Positions 47,938 through 57,026 of a stretch of 64,000 nt of DNA are shown piece by piece. Source of the stretch: Flavisphingopyxis sp963800335 (lineage in GTDB: Bacteria; Pseudomonadota; Alphaproteobacteria; Sphingomonadales; Sphingomonadaceae); contig CAWDAN010000002.1 of NCBI GenBank assembly GCA_963800335.1, forward strand, positions 124,001-188,000, given 5' to 3'. The number at the start of each line of letters is the position of its first letter. The first letter of the stretch is position 1. Under the pieces are notes generated by a model. That model was not told where the DNA came from. It did not search any database and worked only from the letters and a program-made list of their open reading frames with translations. A program made the position numbers and the translations under genes.

Positions 47938-48333
47938 ATGGCGCACCATCCCGATCGACCGCTTTCACCGCATTTGAGCGTTTACAAATGGGGGCCGCAC
48001 ATGGCGGTCTCGATATTCCATCGCGCAACGGGCGATGGCCTGGCGATTGTCGGTACGCTGGCATTGCTGTGGTGGCTCGGCGCGATGGCGAGCGGTGCAG
48101 ACGCCTATGGGGCGTTTATCGCCTGCGCCAGCGGCATCGTCGGCAAGGTGATCCTGATCGGTCTCAGCTGGGCGTTCTTCCAGCATCTCTTCTCGGGCCT
48201 GCGCCACCTCGTCCTCGACACCGGCGCGGGGTACGAGCTCAAGACCAACAAGATGTTCTCGATCCTCGTCTTCGTCGCCGCGATCGTCGCGACCGCGGCG
48301 CTGTGGGGCTTTATCTTCATGGAGACGATCTGA
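47938..48333 (+). CDS. sdhC: Succinate dehydrogenase cytochrome b556 subunit
   Basis: 131 residues with three membrane helices. The start MAHHPDRPLSPHLSVYKWGPH carries the quinone-site motif of SdhC (RPLSPHLxVY), SIFHRATGDGL contains the Ser/Arg of the site, and the heme-ligand His is in FSGLRHLVLDTG. It anchors SdhA-SdhB in the inner membrane and passes electrons to ubiquinone. The stop overlaps the sdhD start (TGATG). Confidence 0.95.
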   Translation: MAHHPDRPLSPHLSVYKWGPHMAVSIFHRATGDGLAIVGTLALLWWLGAMASGADAYGAFIACASGIVGKVILIGLSWAFFQHLFSGLRHLVLDTGAGYELKTNKMFSILVFVAAIVATAALWGFIFMETI

Positions 48334-48770
48334 TGAGCCAGCGTACCGGCATTGCGAAAGTCGCCTCGGGCGGGACCGAATTGGGGCGCGTCCGCGGGCT
48401 CGGCTCGGCGCGTGAAGGCACCGGCCATTTCATCCACCAGCGGCTGACCGCGGTCGGCAACCTCGCGCTTTTCCTCTGGCTGATCGTCAGCCTCGTGCGC
48501 CTGCCGCTCGCCGATTTTGCGACGATGCGCGAATGGCTCGGCTCTCCACTTGCCGCGGTGCCGATGATCCTGCTGATCATCAGCGTCTTCTGGCATATCC
48601 GCCTCGGCCTGCAGACGCTGATCGAGGATTACGTCCATAGCGACGCGCCGCGCATTCTCGCGCTCGTCATCGTCAATTTCTATTGTGTGGCCGGGGCTGC
48701 GTTCGGCATCTTCTCGGTCGCCAAGATCGCCTTTACCGCCACCGCCGCCGTGACCGGAGTTCCAGCCTGA
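48333..48770 (+). CDS. sdhD: Succinate dehydrogenase membrane anchor subunit
   Basis: 145 residues from the ATG at 48333. Three membrane helices. Typical features are ARGHFIHQRLTA-like sequence (here GTGHFIHQRLTAVGNL), HIRLGLQTLIEDYVHSD, with the His and Asp-Tyr of the heme/quinone site, and a final hydrophobic helix. The stop overlaps the sdhA start (TGATG), as between sdhC and sdhD. Confidence 0.94.
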   Translation: MSQRTGIAKVASGGTELGRVRGLGSAREGTGHFIHQRLTAVGNLALFLWLIVSLVRLPLADFATMREWLGSPLAAVPMILLIISVFWHIRLGLQTLIEDYVHSDAPRILALVIVNFYCVAGAAFGIFSVAKIAFTATAAVTGVPA

Positions 48771-50588
48771 TGGCCGATACGAATAGCCAACCCGCCTACA
48801 AGATCATCGACCACGATTATGACACCGTCGTCGTCGGCGCGGGCGGATCGGGCCTGCGCGCGACGATGGGCAGCGCCGAATCGGGTCTCAAGACCGCGTG
48901 CATCACCAAGGTGTTCCCGACGCGCAGCCACACTGTCGCGGCACAGGGCGGTATTGCCGCCAGCCTCGGCAACATGGGTCCCGACCATTGGACCTGGCAC
49001 ATGTACGATACCGTCAAAGGGTCCGACTGGCTCGGCGACCAGGACGCGATCGAATATCTCTGCCGTGAAGCGCCTGCCGCCGTCTACGAGCTCGAGCATG
49101 CCGGCGTGCCGTTCAGCCGCACCGACGAAGGCACGATCTACCAGCGTCCGTTCGGCGGCATGATGCAGAACATGGGCGAAGGTCCGCCGGCGCAGCGCAC
49201 CTGCGCCGCGGCCGACCGCACCGGCCACGCGATGCTCCACGCGCTCTATCAGCAGAGCCTGAAATACGACGCCGATTTCTTCATCGAATATTTCGCGATC
49301 GACCTGATCATGGAAAACGGCGAGTGCCGCGGCGTCATTGCGCTGTGCCTCGACGATGGTTCGATCCACCGCTTCCGCAGCCACGCGGTCGTCCTCGCCA
49401 CCGGCGGCTACGGCCGCGCGTTCTTCTCGGCGACCTCGGCACACACCGTCACCGGCGACGGCGGCGGTATGGTGTCGCGCGCCGGCCTGCCGCTGCAGGA
49501 CATGGAGTTCGTCCAGTTCCACCCGACCGGCGTCTATGGCGCCGGCGTCCTCATCACCGAGGGTGCGCGCGGCGAGGGCGGTTACCTGACCAATTCCGAA
49601 GGCGAGCGGTTCATGGAACGCTATGCCCCGTCGGCCAAGGACCTCGCCAGCCGCGACGTCGTCAGCCGCGCGATGGCACTCGAAATGCGCGAAGGCCGCG
49701 GCGTCGGCAAGGAGGGCGACCACATCTTCCTCCACCTCGACCATATCGCGCCCGAAGTGCTCGCCGAGCGCCTGCCCGGCATCACCGAGACCGGCAAGAT
49801 CTTCGCCGGTGTCGACCTGACGCGCCAGCCGCTGCCGGTCACGCCGACGGTGCATTACAACATGGGCGGTATCCCGACCAATTATCACGGCGAAGTCGTG
49901 ACGATCCGCGACGGCGATCCCGATGCGGTCGTCCCCGGCCTGTTCGCGGTCGGCGAAGCGGCGTGCGTTTCGGTTCACGGCGCCAACCGCCTCGGCTCGA
50001 ACAGCCTGATCGATCTCGTCGTATTCGGCCGCGCCACCGGTCATCGCCTTGCCGAGATCAACAAGCCCGGCGCGCCGCACAAGCCGCTGCCCAAGGGTTC
50101 GGAAGAGCTTGCGCTCGGTCGCCTCGACCATTTCCGCTATGCCAAGGGTGCATCGCCGACCGCCGATATCCGCATCAACATGCAGAAAACGATGCAGAAA
50201 CACTGCGCCGTTTTCCGCGACACCGCTACGCTCGCCGAGGGCAAGGCGCAGATGCAGGCGCGTCAACGATCGCCTCAAGGACGTCTCGGTCAGCGATCGC
50301 AGCCTGATCTGGAACACCGACCTCGTCGAAACGCTAGAGCTCGACAATTTGATGGGCCAGGCGATCTGCACGATCGAAGGCGCTGCCAATCGCAAGGAAA
50401 GCCGCGGCGCGCATGCGCACGAGGATTATCCCGAGCGCGACGACGCCAACTGGATGAAGCACACCGCGATCTGGTTCGAAGGCTGGGGCGGCAAGGGCGG
50501 ATCGGTCAAGATCGACTATCGCCCGGTCCACGAATACACGCTGAGCGACGATATCAAGTATATCGAGCCCAAGAAGCGGGTGTATTGA
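48770..50588 (+). CDS. sdhA: Succinate dehydrogenase flavoprotein subunit, one single-base insertion
   Basis: About 606 residues when corrected. The FAD motif is TVVVGAGGSGLRATMGSAES, and His54 in RSHTVAAQGGI is the covalent FAD site. PFGGMMQNMGEG, HPTGVYGAGVLITEGARGEGG (substrate site) and HGANRLGSNSLIDLVVFGRA follow. Near 50262 one extra base shifts the frame; the right frame resumes at VNDRLKDVSVSDRSLIWN and runs to the normal end YIEPKKRVY at 50588. It oxidises succinate to fumarate. The iron-sulfur subunit gene sdhB does not follow; the next gene is on the other strand. Confidence 0.93.
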
Positions 50589-50619
50589 TCGCTCGCTGAG
50601 CGGGCATTGCGAGGTATTC

Positions 50620-51282
50620 TTACGTCCCCAGCGCCTGGGCGCAGGCGACGCGCAGGTCCTTCAGCTTGGCCAGGCTGGCGGTATCGCCGCTGCCGGCGGG
50701 CAAGAGTTCGCGCGCGATGGCGCGAACCATCTGCATCGCGATGTCGAGGTTCTGCAGCTTCATCCCGTGACGTGCGACCGTCTCTTCGGACGAGATCAGC
50801 TCGCTCTCGAGATCGTCCATCAACTTGATCACCGTCTCGAGATCATCGACCAGCGGGGTATCCGTTCGCGGCAGGAACGCCGGCTCGGGCGTGACGCCCA
50901 GCGTCGGAGGGACCGACGCGCCCGATTTGACGAGCGCGACGATGTCGTCGATCCGCTGCTGTTCGACGTTCGACGGAGGCGCAAGCCACTCGCGCACCGA
51001 AAGCTCGGACGAGAAATGCAGCCCGCATTTGTTGTTGACGCTCCACACCACCGTTCCTTGCGCCCGCAGTCCGCCGCGGATGAGGTGCGCATTGGTGCCC
51101 GGCTTCGGGACCATCGGCGAATCGATCATCGCGCCGTTGGCCGACATGTTGCGCACCTTGACGGGGGCATGTTCGCCGCCCGCTTGCAAAACGGCACTTA
51201 CGAACATGCTCGATCGCGGCTGCAGCCGCGCTTCGCGACCGGGAGATGTAGGTTTATCCATGTTAACGTCTTTGTCGAACAA
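50620..51282 (-). CDS. PilZ-domain protein (c-di-GMP receptor)
   Basis: 220 residues. The N-terminal 110 residues are a PilZ domain with both c-di-GMP motifs: RLQPR (RxxxR, residues 19-23) and NMSANG ([D/N]xSxxG, residues 45-50), followed by GTVVWSVNNKCGLHF. The rest is an acidic helical region (DDLETVIKLMDDLESELISS) of unknown role. It probably changes conformation on binding c-di-GMP and acts on a motility, adhesion or cell-cycle target. It converges on sdhA with 31 bases between stops. The closest chemoreceptors are 4.4 kb away. Confidence 0.88.
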   Translation of the reverse strand: MFDKDVNMDKPTSPGREARLQPRSSMFVSAVLQAGGEHAPVKVRNMSANGAMIDSPMVPKPGTNAHLIRGGLRAQGTVVWSVNNKCGLHFSSELSVREWLAPPSNVEQQRIDDIVALVKSGASVPPTLGVTPEPAFLPRTDTPLVDDLETVIKLMDDLESELISSEETVARHGMKLQNLDIAMQMVRAIARELLPAGSGDTASLAKLKDLRVACAQALGT

Positions 51283-51366
51283 GTGCGTGCCAGTAAACGC
51301 CTGATAGGCCCATAAAGTGCAGATTATGCGTTAAAGCCGAAAGAATCTGTAAACGGGCAGCGCCGA

Positions 51367-52353
51367 TTACGCGATTTTGTTGACGTCTGCCGCGATCGAC
51401 AGGCTTCGCTTGCGCGCCGCGTGATCGTAGATCGAGCTGGCGACGATCAATTCATCGACCTGGGTTCGCGCGATGAACGCCGCGACTTTTTCACGCACCG
51501 TGTCGGGCGAACCGATCGCGCTCGCCGACAGCACGCCGTCGAGCAACGCATTGCCCTGATCGCCCAACGTGTCGCGATAGCCGCGCACCGGCGGGGGCAT
51601 CTTGCCCGGATTGCCGGTCCGGAGCCGCACGAAGCTTTGTTGCATCGATGTCGCCAGATATTCGGCCTCGTCGTCGGTGTCGGCGGCGATGATGTTGAAC
51701 CCCGCCATTGCGTAAGGTTTGTCGAGCACCGCCGAGGGGCGGAACTGGTCGCGGTAGACCTTGAGCGCATCGTCGAGCGCCTGCGGTGCAAAATGGCTGG
51801 CAAAGGCATAAGGCAGGCCGAGTGCGGCGGCGACCTGTGCGCCATAGAGGCTCGATCCCAGGATATAGAGCCGGACATCGGCACCCGCGCCCGGCGTCGC
51901 GCTGATCCCGGTCTGCCCATCGTCGGCGAAATAGGATTGCAGTTCGAGCACATCGCGTGGAAATTCATTGGCATCGCTTGCCAGCGTGCGCCTGAGCGCC
52001 TGCGCAACGCGCTGGTCGCTGCCCGGTGCGCGGCCGAGACCGAGGTCAATCCGGCCCGGGTAGAGCGCGTCGAGCGTGCCGAACTGTTCGGCGATCACCA
52101 GCGGGCTGTGGTTGGGCAGCATGATCCCGCCCGCGCCGACGCGGATGGTCTTGGTCGCGGCGGCGACATGGCCGATGACGATGCTCGTCGCCGCGCTCGC
52201 GATCCCCGCCATGCCGTGATGCTCGGCCACCCAGTAGCGGTTGAAGCCGAGATCCTCGACATGGCGCGCGATATCGGCGGCATTGGCAAAGGCCTGGGCG
52301 AGGCTGCCGCCTTCGGTGACGGGGACGAGGTCGAGCAGGGCAAATTTGGTCAT
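51367..52353 (-). CDS. Luciferase-like FMN-dependent monooxygenase
   Basis: 328 residues from the ATG at 52353. It belongs to the LLM class: ALLDLVPVTEGGSLAQAF at the start, RYWVAEHHGMAGIASAAT, GAGGIMLPNHSPLVIAEQFG and GRIDLGLGRAPGSD are typical of the single-subunit MsnO8/YhbW-like group. It would use FMNH2 to oxidise an organic substrate. The reductase partner is not adjacent. It is divergent from the PfkB-type gene with an 86-base gap. The longer open frame up to 52413 is not conserved-looking. Confidence 0.9.
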   Translation of the reverse strand: MTKFALLDLVPVTEGGSLAQAFANAADIARHVEDLGFNRYWVAEHHGMAGIASAATSIVIGHVAAATKTIRVGAGGIMLPNHSPLVIAEQFGTLDALYPGRIDLGLGRAPGSDQRVAQALRRTLASDANEFPRDVLELQSYFADDGQTGISATPGAGADVRLYILGSSLYGAQVAAALGLPYAFASHFAPQALDDALKVYRDQFRPSAVLDKPYAMAGFNIIAADTDDEAEYLATSMQQSFVRLRTGNPGKMPPPVRGYRDTLGDQGNALLDGVLSASAIGSPDTVREKVAAFIARTQVDELIVASSIYDHAARKRSLSIAADVNKIA

Positions 52354-52439
52354 GGCCACCAGATGGTTGTCGGCGCAGCAAATCGCAATGGCGTCTTCGC
52401 CATCTGTCCACACGGCGCCGGATCGGCTAGCCCCGCGCG

Positions 52440-53362
52440 ATGAACCGCATCATCACCCTGACGTTCGAACCCGCCGTCGACATGACGACCACAACTCCGC
52501 GCGTTGTCCCGACCGACAAACTGCGCTGCACCAAGCCACGGCGCGATCCCGGCGGTGGCGGCATCAACGTTGCCCGCGTCGTCACCGAACTGGGCGGGGA
52601 GGCGCTCGCGGTTTTCCCCGCCGGTGGACCGACCGGACAGCTCTTGATCGAAATGATCGAGCAACGCGGCGTGCAATGCCGCGCCATCGCCATGCGCGAA
52701 GGGACGCGGCGAAACATCACCGTCAACGCGACCGAAAGCGGCGAACAGTTCCGCTTCGTCATGCCCGCGCCGGTGCTCAGCGAGAGCGAAGCCGGGGCGC
52801 TCGTCGCAGCGGCGGTCGATGCGCTCGAACCGGGCGGCTGGCTGGTGCTCGGCGGCGGCGTTCCCCAGGCGCATGCCGCGCTGCTTGGGCCGCTGCTGGC
52901 GCGGGCGAAGGAACTGGGCGTGCGCGTCGTCGCCGACACATCGGGTGCCGCGCTCGAGGCGATCCGCGGCGTCTGGCTGACCAAGCCCAATCTGCTCGAG
53001 CTCGAAACGATGGCCGGGCGCGAGCTGGTCGGGGAACGAAACGATCGCGACGGCGGCGCGCACCTGCCTGATCGAAGCTGGCATCAGCGATATGGTCGTC
53101 GTTTCGCTCGCCGCAGACGGCGCCTTGCTTGTCACCGCCGATCGCCATCGACGCTTCGCCGCGCCGCCGGTCGAGGCTGACAGCGCGGTCGGTGCGGGCG
53201 ATGCGATGGTCGCAGGGTATCGTCCTTGCCTCACAGCGCGGCATGGGAATCGACGAGGCAGTGCACTACGGCACGATCGTCGGCTCGGCGGCGTTGCTGA
53301 CCCCGGCGACCGAGTTGGTCCACAGGGAAGATGTCGAGCGGTTGCTCGGCGAAATCGGTTAG
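52440..53362 (+). CDS. PfkB-family 1-phosphofructokinase-type hexose kinase, two insertions
   Basis: About 307 residues when corrected, the normal size. It starts ITLTFEPAVDMTTTT, with the GGGGINVARVVTELGG motif and the ATP/anion-hole motif DSAVGAGDAMVAG near 53190. Frame changes (+1) are near 53037 (extra G before AAC-GAA-ACG) and near 53215 (extra G in GCAGGGT). The family includes E. coli PfkB and LacC/FruK; the TKPNLLELETMAGREL segment fits phosphofructokinase. It phosphorylates a sugar phosphate with ATP. Its stop codon directly abuts the stop codon of the convergent amidohydrolase gene. Confidence 0.85.
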
Positions 53363-55105
53363 TCAGCGGCCCTCGGGGCCCGCGTTCTCGCCGCGCACCG
53401 CCTTGGTTTCTTCGGCGGATTGCGGAGAGTTGCCGCGAACGTATGCGCGCTGTCCGCCGATCCAGGTCTCGACGACCTTGGCATTGCGGATCGTTTCGGG
53501 GTCGGCGGTCAGCGGGTCGATGTCGAGCAGGACGAAATCGGCGCGCTTGCCCGGGGTCAGCGATCCCAGCCGATCCTCGGCAAAGCCGGCATAGGCACCG
53601 CCCGTCGTAAACGCCGCGATCGCCTGTTCGCGCGTGACGCGTTCGCGCGGGATCCAGCCGCCGAGCGGCTGGCCTTCGGCGTCGAGCCGCGTCATCGCCA
53701 CGGCAATGCCGGGGAAGGGGTTGGGGCTTTCGACCGGCACATCGGAGCCGAATGCGAGATGCGCGCCGTTGCGCAGCATCGAACCCCAGGCATAGGCTCC
53801 GCCAAGCCGCCCGGTCGGCGACAGGTCGGGGCCCATCCGCACCGTCGCCATTTTCCAGTCGCTGGTCTGGTGGACGGGCTGCATCGAGGCGACGATGCCG
53901 TTCTTGCCGAAGCGCGGCAGGTCGGCGGGATCGACGATCTGGGCATGTTCGATCCGCCAGCGGCGATCGCCGCCGAAGCGATCGACGACGCTGTCGATCG
54001 CGTCGAGCACTTCCTGGTTGGCACGGTCGCCGATCGCGTGGACCGCGACCTGGAACCCGTCCATCGAGGCGCGCACCAGCTTGTTGCGCAGCTCCGAATA
54101 GCTCAGCATCGGCAGGCCGGTCTGGTCGGGTGCGTCGGCGTAGGGCGCCTTGAGCCATGCTCCGCGCGATCCCAGCGCGCCGTCGAGGTACAGCTTCACC
54201 CCGACCATCCTGAGGCGGTCGTCATAGAGCCACGGTGTCGGGCGCGGCCCGGCGATCGCGACCATGTTCTCGATACCCATGCCGTACGAAATGATCCGCA
54301 CGCTCAACCGGTTGAGATCGCCGGCGCGGCGGAATGCCTGCCAGGCGGGCATGTCGGTGCCCATGTCGGCGATCGCCGTGATGCCGTTCTCGAGCAGGAT
54401 CGCCTGCGCTGCGGCGAGCGCGCGGTCGTAATCGCGCGGCAGCGGCTGTGGCACGACCCGCTGGACCAGCGACTGGGCATTGTCGACAAACACCCCGGCG
54501 GGCTTGCCGTTCGCCATCTCGACGCGGCCACCCTCTGGCGTCGGCGTCTTGGCAGTTACCTGCGCGGCGGCGATTGCCTTGCTGTTGGCCCAGCTGGCAT
54601 GGCCGTCGACGCGTTCGAGAAAGGCGGGACGATTGCCCGTCACGGCGTCGAGCTCGGCGGCGGTCGGATAGCGGCCGAGGCCCCATTTCTCTTGGTTCCA
54701 GCCGCGCCCGAGGATCCATGGCACATCGGGATTTGCGGCCGAATATTTGGCGATCCGGTCGAGCGCTTCGGCGAGCGAACTGGTGTCCGACAGGTCGAGT
54801 AGAAGGGCCTGGAATCCGAGCCCGATGACATGGCCGTGCGCGTCGATAAGCCCCGGCATCAGGTGGCGGCCTTCGCCGTCATAGCGATAGGTCAGCCCGT
54901 CCTTGGGCCGCTTGTCCTTTTTCGCCAGCAGCTTCTTGACGTGGCCGTCGTCGCTGACGACGATGCCGGTGAAGCGGACGACCTGACCGGCATCGTCGAG
55001 CGTGAAGCCATCGACATTGTCGACCAGCCCGTCGGCAAATGCGGGGGCGCTTGTCGTTACAAGCAGCGCGACCAGCGCGGCGCGGGCAAAACGGGTCATC
55101 GTCAT
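53363..55105 (-). CDS. Secreted amidohydrolase, YtcJ-like (amidohydrolase 3 family)
   Basis: 581 residues from the ATG at 55105. The signal peptide is MTMTRFARAALVALLVTTSA, followed by PAFA. The amidohydrolase 3 motifs are LMPGLIDAHGHVIGLG (metal His pair), HAIGDRANQEVLDAI, RIEHAQIVDPADLPRF (metal His), FGSDVPVESPNPF and GSLTPGKRADFVLLD. Members hydrolyse amides or ureas with one or two zinc ions; the real substrate is not known. It overlaps the dehydrogenase gene upstream by 4 bases (ATGA). The frame reads on through the broken dehydrogenase only because of an insertion there. Confidence 0.88.
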   Translation of the reverse strand: MTMTRFARAALVALLVTTSAPAFADGLVDNVDGFTLDDAGQVVRFTGIVVSDDGHVKKLLAKKDKRPKDGLTYRYDGEGRHLMPGLIDAHGHVIGLGFQALLLDLSDTSSLAEALDRIAKYSAANPDVPWILGRGWNQEKWGLGRYPTAAELDAVTGNRPAFLERVDGHASWANSKAIAAAQVTAKTPTPEGGRVEMANGKPAGVFVDNAQSLVQRVVPQPLPRDYDRALAAAQAILLENGITAIADMGTDMPAWQAFRRAGDLNRLSVRIISYGMGIENMVAIAGPRPTPWLYDDRLRMVGVKLYLDGALGSRGAWLKAPYADAPDQTGLPMLSYSELRNKLVRASMDGFQVAVHAIGDRANQEVLDAIDSVVDRFGGDRRWRIEHAQIVDPADLPRFGKNGIVASMQPVHQTSDWKMATVRMGPDLSPTGRLGGAYAWGSMLRNGAHLAFGSDVPVESPNPFPGIAVAMTRLDAEGQPLGGWIPRERVTREQAIAAFTTGGAYAGFAEDRLGSLTPGKRADFVLLDIDPLTADPETIRNAKVVETWIGGQRAYVRGNSPQSAEETKAVRGENAGPEGR

Positions 55106-55969
55106 CGTTTCAGTCTCCGGATCAGCGAACTTGTGTCCTGCCGCGCGCCGCCCATCGCCTGCACGTCGGCATAAAATTGGTCGACCAGCGCCGCGACCGG
55201 GACCGAGGCGCCATTGCGGCGCGCCTCGTCGAGCGCGAGACCGAGGTCCTTGCGCATCCAGTCGACCGCGAAGCCGAAATCGAATTCGTCCTTGGCCATC
55301 GTTGCCCAGCGATTGCTCATCTGCCAGCTGCCGGCCGCGCCGCCCGAGACCGCCTCGAAGGTCTTGTCCATGTCGAGGCCCGCGGCCTGCGCGAAGGCGA
55401 TCGCTTCCGACAGGCCCTCGATTACCCCGGCGATGGCGATCTGGTTGACCATCTTGGCGGTCTGCCCCGCACCCGCCGCGCCGACATGGACGATGCGTGA
55501 TGCATAGGCATCCATCACCGGTTCGGCGGCGGCGAAGGCGGCGTCGCTGCCGCCGCACATGATCGCAAGGCTGCCGTTCTCGGCGCCCGCCTGGCCGCCC
55601 GATACCGGGCGCGTCGAGTGCCAGCACGCCCTGTTCGCCGGCTTTGCGCTCGATCCGCCGCGCCAGATCGGCCGAGACCGTCGTATGGTCGATCGCGAGA
55701 GCGCCGTTCGCCATTGCGCCGAGCGCGCCGTCGCTGCCGAGCATGACCTCGGCGAGATCGTCGTCATTGCCAACGCAGCTGATGACGATGTCGCATCCGC
55801 GCGCCGCATCGGCCGGATTATCATGGACGGTTGCGGCGAACGTGCCCGCCGCGCGTTCGGCCTTGTCGCGCGAGCGATTGAACAAGGCGAGCGTGTGGCC
55901 CGCGGTCGCGAGGTGCCGCGCCATGGGAGCGCCCATCACGCCGGTACCGATAAATGCTATTTTTGCCAT
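55102..55969 (-). CDS. 3-Hydroxyisobutyrate dehydrogenase-type NAD(P) oxidoreductase, one insertion
   Basis: About 288 residues when corrected. The Rossmann motif is AFIGTGVMGAPMARHLATAGH, the substrate motif DAPVSGGQAGAENGSLA, and the catalytic Lys is in GQTAKMVNQ. One extra G near 55605 turns GTA-TCG-GGC-GGC into GGT-ATC-GGG, so the frame is lost in the middle; the C-terminal half is complete in the next frame (EAIAFAQAAGLDMDK, WMRKDLGLALDEARRNG). It oxidises a 3-hydroxy acid, such as 3-hydroxyisobutyrate from valine degradation; tartronate-semialdehyde-type reductases are alternatives. It is in an operon with the amidohydrolase. Confidence 0.87.
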
Positions 55970-56222
55970 GGGGGGTCTTTAGCCAAGCCGGTGCCCCGAC
56001 GCCAGAGATGCGAACAATGCGGCGAGGCGAGTCGATTTCGCGCCGGGCCGTTAACGTTTGACCCTTGCCTGTCCCGTTCTGATTCACCTTGGCGAGTCAA
56101 AGCCGATCGGGGCGCGCAGACTGCACTATTTCGTGGTAAAGAGGGTTTGCGCGACGGGCCGCTGGGTGCATAACACCGGCTCTGCCCAGAGGGTGATCGA
56201 TGCAAAGAGGTTAACAAACGCG

Positions 56223-57026
56223 GTGACTGCGCCCTTTAAATTTCCCCGGTTCTTCGTCACCACGCCTGGTCCGTGCCCCTATCTGCCGGGCAAGACCGAG
56301 CGGAAGGTGTTCACCGAGCTGGGTGGCGATCAGGCGCATGATTTGAACGACGCGCTGGGCCGGATCGGTTTTCGCCGCAGCCAGAACGTCGCCTACCGGC
56401 CGAGCTGCATCGATTGCACCGCGTGCGTATCGGTGCGCATCGTTGCCGACGATTTTACCGCCTCATCCAGTCAGCGGCGCACGATCAAGCGCAACCGGGC
56501 GATCACCACGACGATGTGCAAGCCATGGGCGACCGAGGAACAGTTCGCGCTGTTGCGTCGCTATCTTGCCGCTCGCCATCCCGACGGCGGGATGACCGAG
56601 ATGGACGAAAGCGATTTCGCCGACATGGTCGAGCTGAGCCCGGTCGACAGCTTCATGATCGAATATCGTGAACCCGGTGTCGGCGAAGTGCCGGGCGCGC
56701 TGATCGGTGCCTGCCTGACCGACCGCCAGGCCGACGGCCTGTCGATGGTCTACAGTTTCTTCGAACCCGACCATCCCGCCTTTGACGGGCTGGGCACGTA
56801 CATCATCCTCGATCACATCGCCAAGGCGCGCGAGGGCGGCCTGCCTTACGTCTATCTCGGCTATTGGGTCGAGGGCAGCCCACGCATGCAGTACAAGACG
56901 CGCTTCCAGCCGCTCGAACGGCTTGGACCCGACGGCTGGTCGCGGATGAAGGTGGGCGCGGGCAAGGCCGCGCCAACGCCCTGCGCCAAGCTGCGCGATA
57001 CCGTCAGGGCGCTGCAGGACGCCTGA
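56223..57026 (+). CDS. bpt: Aspartate/glutamate leucyltransferase (N-degron pathway)
   Basis: 267 residues from a GTG at 56223. The conserved N-terminus FFVTTPGPCPYLPGKTERKVF and the Cys motif CIDCTACVSVR (Cys62, Cys65, Cys68) mark Bpt/Ate1 proteins, and the C-terminal FEPDHPAFDGLGTYIILDHI, LPYVYLGYWVEGSPRMQYK is typical. It transfers Leu to N-terminal Asp or Glu, marking proteins for ClpS/ClpAP degradation. Its 3' end overlaps the convergent glpD by 23 bases. The 250 bases upstream hold no other gene I can support. Confidence 0.92.
   Translation: MTAPFKFPRFFVTTPGPCPYLPGKTERKVFTELGGDQAHDLNDALGRIGFRRSQNVAYRPSCIDCTACVSVRIVADDFTASSSQRRTIKRNRAITTTMCKPWATEEQFALLRRYLAARHPDGGMTEMDESDFADMVELSPVDSFMIEYREPGVGEVPGALIGACLTDRQADGLSMVYSFFEPDHPAFDGLGTYIILDHIAKAREGGLPYVYLGYWVEGSPRMQYKTRFQPLERLGPDGWSRMKVGAGKAAPTPCAKLRDTVRALQDA

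Noticed and set aside
53363..55969. An apparent 868-residue fusion of a 3-hydroxyisobutyrate-type dehydrogenase with an amidohydrolase
   Set aside because: The middle part is out-of-frame nonsense created by a one-base insertion near 55605. The dehydrogenase has its own complete C-terminus in another frame, and the amidohydrolase has its own start and signal peptide.
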